Origin: Streptomyces sp. NBC_01571
Lineage (GTDB): Bacteria; Actinomycetota; Actinomycetes; Streptomycetales; Streptomycetaceae
Assembly: GCF_026339875.1 (NCBI RefSeq)
Contig: NZ_JAPEPZ010000001.1
Coordinates: forward strand, 5,704,001 to 5,768,000
DNA length: 64,000 nucleotides
Reading direction: 5' to 3'
The notes beneath the pieces were generated by a model, which saw only the letters and a program-made list of their open reading frames with translations, was not told where the DNA came from and did no database searches. The position numbers were made by a program, and so were the translations under genes. Below are positions 1 through 9,033 of the stretch, piece by piece (positions within the stretch are counted from its first letter, which is position 1; every line of letters begins with the position of its first letter).

Positions 1-193
1 CAATGCGATTCCGGCGGTGCGGAGTCGGCAACCGGAGGTGGGGGCCGGAGGCCGGTGGCGCGGCGCACCGGCGAATCCGTCCGCGCCGATCGGCACGCCG
101 CACCCCGGCCGAATAAACCCGTTCGGCGCGCGCCCGACGGGACCGGCAGATGGTGCGCGACCCCGTCGACCGGGGCCGCGCACCACGGCGGGC

Positions 194-2635
194 TCACGCG
201 GGACGGCGCAGATCCTGCGTCGCTCCGACGTGATCGAACAGCTCGCCGCCGTCTTGGTCGACCAGCAGATACGCCTGTGCCTCGCCGACGTGGAAGTACA
301 TCCCGTGCAGTTCGAGCGCGCCCTCCCGCAGGGCCCGTGTCACGGAGTCGTGGGCGCGGAGGTGCTCCAACTGCTGCACCACGTTGGTCAGGCACAGCTG
401 TTCCACCGCGTCGGCCGGGGCCCGTCCGGCGAGCCTGGCCCGCGGCTGCTCCTCGGCGGCCATCCGCTCCAGGCTGGGCAGCCCGTGCCGCAGCCACCGC
501 TTGAGGGGCGTCTGCGCTCCGCCGGGCTCCGAGCTGAGCAGGGCCTGCATCGCCCCGCATCCCGAGTGCCCGCACACCGTGATGGACCGCACATGCAGCA
601 CGTCCACCGCGTACTCGATCGCCGCGGCCACCGAATCGTCACCGCTCTCCTCCCCGGGCCTCGGTACGAGATTGCCCACGTTGCGTACGACGAAGAGGTC
701 GCCGGGGCCACTGGAGGTGATCATCGAGGTGACGAGCCGTGAGTCGGCGCAGGTCAGGAACAGCTGTGAGGGTTGCTGCCCTTCTCGTGCCAGCCGTGCC
801 AGCTCGTCCCGCACCAGGGGCGCGGTGTTGCGCTGGAACGCGCTGATGCCACGGGCGAGTTGGTGGTCACTGCGTCCACGGTGATCGCCCGATCCGCTCT
901 GCCCGGAGGAACCCGCCGCTCGGCCCGGCTCGCCGGAACCACCGGACTCGCCAGGCCCATCCGGTGCGCTCGACTCGCCCGACCGGCCGCCGGGGGACCC
1001 GGACTGCGGGTTGGTGGAGGGCTCGCAGTGGTGGTTGCGCCAGGGTGTCCAGGGCCGGCAGCGGCAGTGCGACGAGTCCGAGGGCTCGGCGATCCGGGCG
1101 CCGGCCCGTCCGGTCAGCTCGACCGTGCCGCCCTGCGCGAAGTGCGCCTGTTGCCAGTCCTGCAGCGACTCGTACGCCGCGTGGTCCATGAACGAACCGT
1201 CCAACTCGACGACGACGGACGCGCCTCGGGGTACCAGGTGCAGGGTGCGGCTGAGCCTGGGCACCGCGAGGAAGGTCAACTGGCCGCAGACGTGGATGTG
1301 ATGGACTCCTCCTCTTTCCTCGTGGGTGACGCGGGTGCGCGCGAGGCGGTGCATGGCGACGACGACGGCCACGGCGACCCCCAGCGCCACGCCCTCCAGA
1401 ACTCCGAGGAGCACGACGCCGAGCGTGGTGACCGCGTACACCAGTACCTCGCGGTGGCGGGTGACCGTGCGGATGTGGTGCAGGGAGACCATCTGGATGC
1501 CGACGGCCATCACCAGGGCGGCGAGCGACGCGAGGGGGATCAGCTCCAGGATCGGGACCATCAGCAGCGCGGCGATCACTACGAAAACGCCGTGCAGCAT
1601 CGTGGAGTTCCGGCTCACGGCACCGGCTTGCACATTCGCCGAACTGCGGACGGCGACGCCGGCGACGGGCAGCCCACCGAGCGCGCCGGAGACGGCGTTC
1701 GCGGCGCCCTGCCCGAGCAGCTCCCGGTCCAGGCGGGACCGGCCCACCCGGGCCTGCAGCTCGGGGCGCCCGGCCACCAGCTTGTCCACGGCCACGGCAC
1801 CGAGCAGCGACTGCACACTGCACACCAGCGCGGTGGTGAGGACGGCGGCGGCGATCCCGAGCACCGGCCCCTCGGGCAGCCCGGCCAGGGCGTGGCTGCT
1901 CCAGGACGGCAGGTCGACCTTGGGCAGGACCAGCCCGGCGAGCGAGGCGGTCGCGGTGGCCCCGGCGACGGCGACGAGCGCGGCGGGAACGATGCGCAGG
2001 GTGCGTCCGACCCGACCGGGAATCCGCGGCCAGGCGAACAGGAGCGCCAGTGTCAGCACGCTCATCGACACCGCCCCGGGATGCACGTGCGCCAACTGGG
2101 CGGGCAGGGCGCGGAAGTTCTCGAGGACGGAACTCTGCGGGGTGCCGCCCAGTACGACGTGCAACTGGGCGATGGCGATGGTCACGCCGATCCCCGCGAG
2201 CATGCCGTGCACGATGGCGGGGCTGACGGCGAGCGCCGTGCGGGCGACGCGCAGGCAGCCGAGGCCCAGTTGGGCGAGTCCGGCGAGGACGGTGATGGCG
2301 CAGGTCGTGCGCCATCCGTAGCGGTGGATGAGCTCGGCGGTGACGACCGTGAGCCCGGCGGCGGGCCCGCTCACCTGGAGCGGTGAGCCGCCGAGCCGGC
2401 CGACGACGAGTCCGCCCACGGCGGCGGCGACCAGCCCCGCCTGGAGCGGGGCGCCGGTGGCGAGGGCGATACCGAGGGACAGGGGCAGCGCGATCAGGAA
2501 GACCGCGATCGAGGCCGACAGATCGGCGCCCGCGATACGGAATCGGCGGGGCGGAACCGGCGGGCGGCTGTGGGGCGGGTGGATGGGCTTCGGCCGAGTC
2601 GAGTCGGCGGCGCGGGTGGGGACGCAGGCAGACAT
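194..2635 (-). CDS. SulP-family anion transporter fused to beta-carbonic anhydrase
   Basis: 813-aa protein. About residues 30-430 are a run of hydrophobic helices of SulP/SLC26 type (anion, probably bicarbonate or sulfate). Residues about 448-518 resemble a STAS domain. A Gly/Ser/Pro-rich linker follows, then a beta-carbonic anhydrase from about 590 with the zinc motifs TCADSR (about 627) and CGHSGCG (about 687). In known SulP-CA fusions the enzyme interconverts CO2 and bicarbonate beside the transporter, so import or use of bicarbonate is the likely role; the substrate is inferred. The start is chosen from GGAGGAGACGGGA directly before ATG. Divergent from the next gene. Confidence 0.9.
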   Translation of the reverse strand: MSACVPTRAADSTRPKPIHPPHSRPPVPPRRFRIAGADLSASIAVFLIALPLSLGIALATGAPLQAGLVAAAVGGLVVGRLGGSPLQVSGPAAGLTVVTAELIHRYGWRTTCAITVLAGLAQLGLGCLRVARTALAVSPAIVHGMLAGIGVTIAIAQLHVVLGGTPQSSVLENFRALPAQLAHVHPGAVSMSVLTLALLFAWPRIPGRVGRTLRIVPAALVAVAGATATASLAGLVLPKVDLPSWSSHALAGLPEGPVLGIAAAVLTTALVCSVQSLLGAVAVDKLVAGRPELQARVGRSRLDRELLGQGAANAVSGALGGLPVAGVAVRSSANVQAGAVSRNSTMLHGVFVVIAALLMVPILELIPLASLAALVMAVGIQMVSLHHIRTVTRHREVLVYAVTTLGVVLLGVLEGVALGVAVAVVVAMHRLARTRVTHEERGGVHHIHVCGQLTFLAVPRLSRTLHLVPRGASVVVELDGSFMDHAAYESLQDWQQAHFAQGGTVELTGRAGARIAEPSDSSHCRCRPWTPWRNHHCEPSTNPQSGSPGGRSGESSAPDGPGESGGSGEPGRAAGSSGQSGSGDHRGRSDHQLARGISAFQRNTAPLVRDELARLAREGQQPSQLFLTCADSRLVTSMITSSGPGDLFVVRNVGNLVPRPGEESGDDSVAAAIEYAVDVLHVRSITVCGHSGCGAMQALLSSEPGGAQTPLKRWLRHGLPSLERMAAEEQPRARLAGRAPADAVEQLCLTNVVQQLEHLRAHDSVTRALREGALELHGMYFHVGEAQAYLLVDQDGGELFDHVGATQDLRRPA

Positions 2636-2966
2636 TCCCGTCTCCTCCGGGGCAGCGCGGTCGCGGAACAGGTGGTCCCAAGCCAGGAAGGCGGGGGAGG
2701 ATCGCGGCCGTGGGTCACGGCGTGCAGCGGCGGGATTTTCAACGATCGGTAAATAGATCGTAATGCAGAGTAAAGGCGTTGTGCGGACGTTACTCGCAAA
2801 TGGGGCAAGAAGTCACCTTCAAGGGTGAACGGGTCTCTATATCGGCTTGTCGTAATTATTCGGTCTCGGGCTCGTGCGACCTTGGCGGCGCTGTCGGAAT
2901 TCGCCGCAGATCTCCCAGGACGCCCTCGACGGCGTTGCCCCGACCGAAGGAAGAAGGTGGACGGAG
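2636..2966. promoter_or_regulatory. Divergent intergenic region, two promoters expected
   Basis: About 330 bp between divergent genes. The stretch 2740-2870 is much richer in A+T than its surroundings (for example TAAATAGATCGTAATG and TCTATATCGG), as expected for promoters. No open frame with convincing Streptomyces codon bias and no clear operator was seen. Confidence 0.4.
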
Positions 2967-4241
2967 ATGGCCGCCACCCAGAGGATCGCCGTGGGGGTAG
3001 CACTCGCCGCGGCCTGTGCCGCGGCGCTCGCCGGTTGCGCCACCGGCACCACCGGATCCAAGGAGGGTGCGCACGGCGCGAAGGAGGCTGTCGCGGGGGC
3101 CCACGCACCCCAGGGCGCCGTAGGGCTGATCGGTGACGGCTCCACCGCGTACACCGGGGCGCAGCCGCACCTGCCCAGACCCGAGAAACTGAAGCCCGGG
3201 AAGAAACCCCCGCAGTTCGTGGTCTTCTCGTGGGACGGCGCCGTCGAGGACAGCCAGAAGCTCTTCTCGCACTTCCGGAAGATCTCCAAGGCCAACCGGG
3301 CGACGATGACGTACTTCCTGAGCGGCGTGTACCTGCTGCCGGAGGCCAAGCGCGACCTGTACAGGCCGCCGAAGCACTCGCCGGGCACCTCGGAGATCGG
3401 CTTCAACGACGACGAGGGCATCAGGAACACCCTGCAGCAGCTGCGTGGCGCGTGGCTGGAGGGCAACGAGATCGGTACGCACTTCAACGGCCACTTCTGC
3501 GGGCCGGGGGGCGGCGTCGGTGACTGGTCGGTCGAGGAGTGGAAGAGTGAGATCGCCCAGGCGAAGTCCTTCGTGAAGTCCTGGAAGACCAACACGGGCA
3601 TGAAGAGCGCCCCCGCGCTGCCCTTCGACTACGACAAGGAGCTCATCGGCGCCCGCACGCCCTGCCTGGAGGGGCAGAAGAACTTCGTGAAGGCGGCCCG
3701 GCAGCTGGGCTTCCGCTACGACACCAGCGGTGTCGACAACCAGGTCTGGCCCAAGAAGAAGGACGGCCTGTGGGACCTGTCCATGCAGCTCGTGCCCTTC
3801 GCCGGGCACTCCGGCGAGCAGCTCACCATGGACTACAACTTCATGGTCAACCAGTCGGGGACCCAGACCCAGGGCGACCCCCACAAGCGGGAGCTCTGGG
3901 GCGACCAGGTGCGTGACAGCCTGCTCAAGGGCTTCCGGCGCGCCTACAACAGCAACCGCGCCCCGCTGGTCATCGGCAACCACTTCGAGTCCTGGAACGG
4001 CGGCACCTACATGCGCGCCCTCGACCAGGTCATCGGATACGTATGCAACAAGCCCGACGTCCGCTGCGTCTCGTTCCACCGGCTCGCCGACTGGCTCGAC
4101 GCCCAGGACCCGGCCACGCTCGACAAGCTGCGCGGCCTCAACGTCGGCGAGGCCCCCAAGCGGGGCTGGGCGTCCTTCCTCTCCGGTCGCCCCGCCCCCG
4201 CTCCGAAGGGCGTCCCCGGGGCGCCGGCGGTCAAGCCGTAG
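2967..4241 (+). CDS. Secreted lipoprotein, polysaccharide-deacetylase-like
   Basis: 424 aa from ATG with GGAG-type ribosome site. The N-terminus is a lipoprotein signal: a hydrophobic AVGVALAAACAAALAGC segment with lipobox LAGC, so the protein is probably anchored outside the membrane. The body has a NodB-like layout: SWDGA in place of the usual FDDG, and an H-x3-H motif in GTHFNGHF that could bind metal. Conserved blocks continue through FRYDTSGVDNQVWP. Role in cell-wall or exopolysaccharide modification is inferred from the fold only; the substrate is unknown. The 3' end overlaps the next, convergent gene by 11 bp. Confidence 0.7.
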   Translation: MAATQRIAVGVALAAACAAALAGCATGTTGSKEGAHGAKEAVAGAHAPQGAVGLIGDGSTAYTGAQPHLPRPEKLKPGKKPPQFVVFSWDGAVEDSQKLFSHFRKISKANRATMTYFLSGVYLLPEAKRDLYRPPKHSPGTSEIGFNDDEGIRNTLQQLRGAWLEGNEIGTHFNGHFCGPGGGVGDWSVEEWKSEIAQAKSFVKSWKTNTGMKSAPALPFDYDKELIGARTPCLEGQKNFVKAARQLGFRYDTSGVDNQVWPKKKDGLWDLSMQLVPFAGHSGEQLTMDYNFMVNQSGTQTQGDPHKRELWGDQVRDSLLKGFRRAYNSNRAPLVIGNHFESWNGGTYMRALDQVIGYVCNKPDVRCVSFHRLADWLDAQDPATLDKLRGLNVGEAPKRGWASFLSGRPAPAPKGVPGAPAVKP

Positions 4242-5211
4242 CCACCAGTCCCTCCCCGAGTACGAAACCGGGGTCGACCTGCGCCGCCAGGTCCGCCCCG
4301 GTCCTCTCGTTGCCCCAACTGCTCGCGTTCTTCAGGTGGAAGTGCACCATCTGACGCGTGTAGCGCTCCCAGTCCCGCAGTTCGTACATGGCGTCCGCGG
4401 CGACCTGCAGGGTGCGCAGGGAGCGGCGGTTGGCGTCCTCCAGGTACTCGAACCGAGGCGGGCGGCCCTTCTCCATGGCGCGCACCCAGTCCGAGTGCCC
4501 GACCGTGACCAGGAGGTCGTCACCGACCTCGGCACGGAGGAAGTCGATGTCGTCCTGGCTCTGCACCTTGTTGCCGACGACCTTCAGGGCGACGTTGAAG
4601 TCCCCGGCGTAGTCTTTGTACTGGCGATAGACGGAGACTCCCTTCCGGGTGGGCTCGGCGACGAGGAACGTCATGTCGAAGCGGGTGAACATGCCGGACG
4701 CGAAGGAGTCGGAGCCAGCGGTCATGTCGACGACGACGTACTCGCCCCTGCCGTCGACGAGATGGTTCAGACAGAGCTCCACCGCGCCGGTCTTGGAGTG
4801 GTAGCAGGACACCCCGAGATCGGCCTCGGTGAACGGACCGGTGACCATCAAACGGGCGTCGCCGCCGTCGAGTTCCACCGGCCGCGCGCAGGCGTCGTAC
4901 ACCGGGTTGTTCTCCCGCACCCGCAGCAGCCGTGAACCCTCGCCGGGCGGGGTCGTCTTGATCATCGTCGCGGTGGACGCGATCCGTTGGTTGGAACCGC
5001 GCAGGTAGTCCTTGATCAGGGGTAGCCGGGCGCCCATGGCGGGCAGACCCGCGGCCACCTCCTCGTCGAGCCCGAGTGCGGCCCCGAGATGCTGGTTGAT
5101 GTCGGCGTCCACCGCGACGACCGGCGCCCCCGAGGCGGCGAGATGGCGGACGAACAGGGCGGACAGCGTGGTCTTGCCGCTGCCGCCCTTCCCCACGAAA
5201 GCAATTTTCAT
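4231..5211 (-). CDS. MinD/CooC-like P-loop ATPase
   Basis: 326 aa. The deviant Walker A motif KGGSGKTT lies at the extreme N-terminus (GKGGSGKTTLSALF), followed by VDADINQHLG and a VVVDMTAGSD switch region, the pattern of SIMIBI-class ATPases such as MinD, ParA and the CooC/NifH maturation group. No DNA-binding or membrane-targeting helix is obvious. The start is the ATG preceding KIAFVGKGG; a GTG and TTG lie 6-9 bp upstream. Partner and role are unknown. It is divergent from the Fic-like gene and convergent with the lipoprotein gene. Confidence 0.7.
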   Translation of the reverse strand: MKIAFVGKGGSGKTTLSALFVRHLAASGAPVVAVDADINQHLGAALGLDEEVAAGLPAMGARLPLIKDYLRGSNQRIASTATMIKTTPPGEGSRLLRVRENNPVYDACARPVELDGGDARLMVTGPFTEADLGVSCYHSKTGAVELCLNHLVDGRGEYVVVDMTAGSDSFASGMFTRFDMTFLVAEPTRKGVSVYRQYKDYAGDFNVALKVVGNKVQSQDDIDFLRAEVGDDLLVTVGHSDWVRAMEKGRPPRFEYLEDANRRSLRTLQVAADAMYELRDWERYTRQMVHFHLKNASSWGNERTGADLAAQVDPGFVLGEGLVATA

Positions 5212-5303
5212 GTTCACCAAGAGTAGTGGAATGATGGCTCAGGGTGCTCGTGCGGGGTGAAGAAGACCACTCCTTCGTGGGGCGGGCGGCCGGGGTGCGT
5301 AGT

Positions 5304-5323
5304 GTCGTACTCATGAGTACGAC
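5304..5323. promoter_or_regulatory. Perfect 20-bp palindrome over the start codon
   Basis: GTCGTACTCATGAGTACGAC is exactly self-complementary and contains the ATG of the following gene in its centre. A possible -10 (TAGTGT) lies only 7 bp upstream of the ATG, which would give a leaderless transcript with an operator at its 5' end. This is read from sequence; the binding protein is unknown. Confidence 0.5.
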
Positions 5324-6137
5324 AGGCGCGACCGCCGATCCGCTCGCGACCCTGGCTTCGCTGCCCGGGGTGGCCGAATCCGTGGAGTCCGTCCGCAAGG
5401 CGGTGGACCGGGTCTACGGGCACCGGATCATGCGACGTCGCAGCAACGAGATCACCTCCGAGGCCGCGCTGCGCGGCGCACGTGGCTCCGCGGCGCTGTC
5501 CGGCGCCGACTGGGCCCTCGAAGAGGTACGCCGCCGCACCGACTTCAGCGGGGACGACGAGGCCCGCAAGGTCGGCGCGGCCCTCCGGCTGACCGCCGAG
5601 TCGGGCCAACTCCTCTCCATCTGGCGGCAGTCGCCCCTCCGGGTGCTGGCGCGGCTGCATCTCGTCGCGGCCGCGGACGGGGAGGACGCGGTCGGCCGGC
5701 CGCGCCAGGACGGCGAACCGGTCGACGAGCCGCTCGTCGAACTGCCGCTGCCGGGCGCCGCCGAGGTGGCGGGCCGGCTGGAGGGGCTCTCTCAGCTGAT
5801 CATCGCCGGCGGCGCGGCCCCGGCACTGGTCACGGCGGCCGTCGTGCACGGCGAACTGCTCGCCCTGCGCCCCTTCGGGACCCATAACGGCCTGGTCGCG
5901 CGCGCGGCGGAGCGCATCGTGCTGATCGGCAGTGGACTCGACCCGAAGTCCGTCTGCCCGGCGGAGGTCGGTCACGCCGAACTGGGCCGCGCGGCGTATC
6001 TGGCGGCCCTGGAGGGTTACGTCTCGGGTACCCCGCAGGGTATGGCGGCCTGGATCACCCACTGCGGCAAGGCGGTCGGACTGGGGGCCAGGGAGTCGAC
6101 GGCCGTCTGCGAGGCGCTTCAGCGCGGGGCGGCTTAG
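5313..6137 (+). CDS. Fic/DOC-like fold protein with degenerate motif
   Basis: 274 aa from ATG 5313. The region HGELLALRPFGTHNGLVARAAERIVL resembles the Fic core HxFx(D/E)GNGRxxR, but the catalytic His is replaced by Arg (LRPFGTHNG) and the second Arg pattern is altered. AMP transfer activity is therefore doubtful, and a structural or regulatory role is more likely. Homologues next to the bldG/tad region are usually annotated vaguely (oxidoreductase-like). The start codon lies inside a perfect palindrome. The gene ends at a strong terminator hairpin. Confidence 0.5.
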   Translation: MSTTGATADPLATLASLPGVAESVESVRKAVDRVYGHRIMRRRSNEITSEAALRGARGSAALSGADWALEEVRRRTDFSGDDEARKVGAALRLTAESGQLLSIWRQSPLRVLARLHLVAAADGEDAVGRPRQDGEPVDEPLVELPLPGAAEVAGRLEGLSQLIIAGGAAPALVTAAVVHGELLALRPFGTHNGLVARAAERIVLIGSGLDPKSVCPAEVGHAELGRAAYLAALEGYVSGTPQGMAAWITHCGKAVGLGARESTAVCEALQRGAA

Positions 6138-6154
6138 GTCCTGGAACAGGGTTG

Positions 6155-6180
6155 CGGCGGTACGAGTTCTCGTACCGCCG
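6155..6180 (+). terminator. Terminator hairpin after the Fic-like gene
   Basis: CGGCGGTACGAG and CTCGTACCGCCG form a perfect 12-bp stem with a 2-nt TT loop, 18 bp after the stop codon. There is no U-run, as is common in Streptomyces. Confidence 0.75.
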
Positions 6181-6189
6181 CTGGCATGC

Positions 6190-6340
6190 TCACCGGGTTA
6201 CCAAGCGTCCTCGATGTGTTGCCCATCAGGTCGGGAACTGCTGCCCGTCACCTGGTGCGGCTGGCCCGTAATCGACGGGTCGACGTCGCGTGGGTGCCTG
6301 GTGCGCATGCTCGGTCCGTGGGGCCTTGGTTGAGTTTTAA
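6190..6340 (+). ncRNA. Candidate 6S-like RNA (scr3559-type)
   Basis: A 330-bp gap without convincing coding frames separates the Fic-like and HAD genes. From memory, the S. coelicolor 6S-like RNA scr3559 lies in the corresponding gap. The sequence supports one long irregular hairpin: ACCAAG (6200) pairs with CTTGGT (6325), CACC (6249) with GGTG (6293), and CCCGT (6265) with ACGGG (6275). All are centred near 6265-6272, and TTTT follows. Ends and strand are estimates. A covariance search (Rfam 6S models) would decide it. Confidence 0.45.
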
Positions 6341-6510
6341 GGTGATCCTTTCGGATGTCCTTGGTCTCGCGGGCCGTTAAAACCTTTCTACTCCAGGTCC
6401 GGAGGAAGCGGAACCCCTGGCTGCACTTCTTTACTTTCAGGTTCAAAAGCCTGCGAATCGGGCCGTAATTTGCTCCGCACGCGCCCACGGGACGCACGTG
6501 CGCGGCGTCC

Positions 6511-7344
6511 TCACAGCGCCGTCGCGCGCCGCCTGCTCGCGTACCAGACGAGTCCCGCCGTGGCCGCCGCCGCACCTATCGCCGCGGCCGCGACCAGGGC
6601 CGGGCGCTGCGGCACCGACAGCGCGGGCAGCCGCTGCTTGAGCCGCACCGGGCGGTGGAAGTCCAGAACGGGCCACCCGCGCGCGGCTGCCTCGCGCCGC
6701 AGCGTGCGGTCCGGGTTCACCGCGTGGGGGTGCCCGACGGACTCCAGCATCGGGACGTCGGTCGCCGAGTCGCTGTACGCGTAGCACCGCGCCAGGTCGT
6801 ATCCCTCGGACTTTGCCAGTTCCCTCACCGCCTCGGCCTTCGTCGGCCCGTAGGCGTAGTACTCCACCTCGCCGGTGAAGCAGCCGTCCTCGCCCACGAC
6901 CATCCGGGTGGCCACCACCCGGTCGGCGCCGAGCAGCTCCCCGATGGGCTCGACCACCTCCGCGCCCGACGTGGACACGATCACCACGTCGCGTCCGGCG
7001 GTGTGGTGCTCCTCGATGAGCGAGGCGGCCTCGTCGTAGATGATGGGGTCGATCAGGTCGTGCAGCGTCTCGGCGACCATCTCCTTGACCTGCTGGACGT
7101 TCCAGCCGCGGCAGAGCGCGGACAGGTAGGCGCGCATCCGCTCCATCTGGTCGTGGTCCGCGCCGCCCGCCATGAACACGAACTGGGCGTATGCGGTGCG
7201 CAGGACGGCCCTGCGGTTGATCAGCCCGCCTTGGTAGAACGACTTGCTGAACGTGAGCGTGCTCGACTTCGCAATGACCGTCTTGTCCAGGTCAAAGAAG
7301 GCAGCTGTGCGAGGCAAGGAGTGGTTTTCCACGAGCCCGAGCAT
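6511..7344 (-). CDS. HAD-IB phosphatase with C-terminal membrane anchor
   Basis: 277 aa. Motif I is FFDLDKTVIA, motif II is VIVSTSGAE, and motif III/IV is YAYSDSATDVPMLESVG, the layout of SerB-like HAD-IB hydrolases. A hydrophobic helix (ALVAAAAIGAAAATAGLVWY) followed by RRR near the C-terminus suggests a tail anchor in the membrane. Homologues at this locus are described as morphological-differentiation-associated. The phosphate substrate is unknown. Its 3' end faces the candidate 6S RNA. Confidence 0.8.
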   Translation of the reverse strand: MLGLVENHSLPRTAAFFDLDKTVIAKSSTLTFSKSFYQGGLINRRAVLRTAYAQFVFMAGGADHDQMERMRAYLSALCRGWNVQQVKEMVAETLHDLIDPIIYDEAASLIEEHHTAGRDVVIVSTSGAEVVEPIGELLGADRVVATRMVVGEDGCFTGEVEYYAYGPTKAEAVRELAKSEGYDLARCYAYSDSATDVPMLESVGHPHAVNPDRTLRREAAARGWPVLDFHRPVRLKQRLPALSVPQRPALVAAAAIGAAAATAGLVWYASRRRATAL

Positions 7345-7938
7345 AGGCGCCCGCCATTCGGGCTACCTTGGGGCGCGTGGGTTTGCCTGAGAGGGCTCTC
7401 GGGTACACCATGGAAGTCACGGATCGTTCGCGACCGTGCTAACCCGGTCCGACTCCTCCCCCCCCGAGTCGGCCGTGGGGACGACCCCCGCTCTCCCCCC
7501 CGGCGGGGGTCGTCGCATGTCCGGATGGGTTTTTCCCCTCTCTTGCGCGGCCCCGGAACCCTGTTGCCACCGCTGCGGCGGCCCTTTTGGCGTACCCATG
7601 ATCCGTCACCGTGTGTAGCTGTCACGCTGCTCTGTGAAACTCGCGCGATGCGCTCCGGTTTGGGTGAACGCGATATTCACAACCACTGAGTTGTCCACAG
7701 TTATCGACCAAGATCCACACGATTTCCTGGATCGCTGCACCGTGATTGCAGCGCGTCCCGCTCGCGGCGAGTTCCTCGCGGCAAGTTCACGCCCGGTTCC
7801 GTTTGTGGGACGCGTTTGGCCGGTTCGTACCGGCCGTTCATATGGAGGCCGCTTGCCGGTTCTCCGCACGGGCGGGAATCGCGGGTCCCAGGGACCCCGC
7901 GGGCTCCGCGCAAGCAGCAGCGAAGGGGGCTGGAGATC
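7345..7938. promoter_or_regulatory. Upstream region of ssd/HAD, non-coding
   Basis: About 590 bp between divergent genes. It holds pyrimidine-rich blocks, a strong hairpin (7481-7513) and, nearer ssd, a less GC-rich stretch (7640-7745) with the inverted repeat GTGAA-N7-TTCAC at 7664-7680. Promoters for both neighbours are expected here. No coding frame in it has normal codon bias. Confidence 0.4.
7481..7513. terminator. GC-rich hairpin upstream of ssd
   Basis: ACGACCCCCG and CGGGGGTCGT form a perfect 10-bp stem with a 13-nt loop. It could end an upstream short transcript or isolate the ssd promoter from readthrough. Confidence 0.5.
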
Positions 7939-9033
7939 GTGGCGGGAGCCATCACACACGACGTGCCACCCGCCGCCGACGGGCGGCAGGGCGGACCATT
8001 GATCGTCACGGAGGACGTCGAACTCCTCGATGACCTGCTGCGCCTGTGCGCGGCGGCGGGTGCGAGGCCGGAGGTGCACCACGGTGTGCCGGAGCGCGGG
8101 GGCAGCTGGGAGGCGGCACCGCTGGTACTGGTCGGCGACGACGCCGCACGGCGGGTGCGCGGCGCCGTGCGCAGGCGGGGGGTGGTGCTGGTCGGGCGGG
8201 ACCAGGACGACTCGGGCGTCTGGCGGAGGGCCGTCGAGATCGGCGCCGACCATGTCCTGATGCTGCCTGACGGCGAGCAGTGGCTGGTCGACCGCATCGC
8301 CGATGTGGCCGAGGGCGTGGGCCGGCCCGCGCTCACGGTGGGCGTGATCGGCGGCCGGGGCGGCGCGGGTGCGTCCACGCTCGCCTGCGCGCTCGCCGTC
8401 ACCTCGGCGCGCGAGGGACGCCGCACCCTGCTCGTGGACGCCGATCCCCTGGGCGGCGGACTCGACGTACTGCTCGGCGGAGAGGCGGTGGAGGGCCTGC
8501 GCTGGCCGGCGTTCGCCGCCTCCCGCGGCCGGGTCGGCGGTGGCGCGCTGGAGGAGTCCCTGCCCGAACTGCACGCGCTGCGCGTCCTCAGCTGGGATCG
8601 CGGTGACTCCGTCGTCGTCCCGTCGCAGGCGGTCCGCGCCGTTCTGGCCGCGGCCAGACGGCGGGGCGGCGCGGTGGTCGTGGACCTGCCCCGCCGTGTC
8701 GACGACGGAGTCGCGGAGGCCCTCGCCCAGCTCGACCTGGGACTGTTGGTGGTCCCCGCCGACCTGCGCGCGATCGCGGCGGCAGGACGGGTGGCGTCCG
8801 CGGTCGGCATGGTCCTGCGCGATCTGCGGGTGGTGGTCCGGGGTCCCTACGCTCCGGGACTCGACGACCGCGAGGTGGCCCGGTTGCTCGGGCTGCCACT
8901 GGTCGGTGAAGTGCCCGCCGAATCCCCGCTGCTGGACGCCGGCGTGCCACCCGGCGGAGCGGTACGGGGGCCACTCGCCCGGTTCTGCACCGCCTTCTGG
9001 GATCGGGTGGCGAGGGAGGGCGGGGGCGCATGA
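7939..9033 (+). CDS. ssd: Septum-site-determining-like CpaE/MinD ATPase (Ssd)
   Basis: 364 aa from GTG with upstream GGAG. The N-terminal about 110 residues resemble a receiver-like domain (VTEDVELLDDLLRLC ... VGRDQD). A ParA/MinD-type ATPase domain follows, with an atypical P-loop GGRGGAGAST in which the usual GKT lysine is missing, then LLVDADPLGGGLD and VVVDLPRRVD. This is the CpaE/TadZ-like protein that precedes cpaF in actinobacterial Flp-pilus clusters. It probably localises the secretion ATPase at the membrane. It overlaps cpaF by ATGA. Confidence 0.85.
   Translation: MAGAITHDVPPAADGRQGGPLIVTEDVELLDDLLRLCAAAGARPEVHHGVPERGGSWEAAPLVLVGDDAARRVRGAVRRRGVVLVGRDQDDSGVWRRAVEIGADHVLMLPDGEQWLVDRIADVAEGVGRPALTVGVIGGRGGAGASTLACALAVTSAREGRRTLLVDADPLGGGLDVLLGGEAVEGLRWPAFAASRGRVGGGALEESLPELHALRVLSWDRGDSVVVPSQAVRAVLAAARRRGGAVVVDLPRRVDDGVAEALAQLDLGLLVVPADLRAIAAAGRVASAVGMVLRDLRVVVRGPYAPGLDDREVARLLGLPLVGEVPAESPLLDAGVPPGGAVRGPLARFCTAFWDRVAREGGGA

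Noticed and set aside
773..2386. Long plus-strand open frame opposite the SulP-CA gene
   Set aside because: It mirrors the real gene in a GC-rich genome, has no ribosome site and no recognisable domain; the minus-strand protein has clear zinc motifs and helices.
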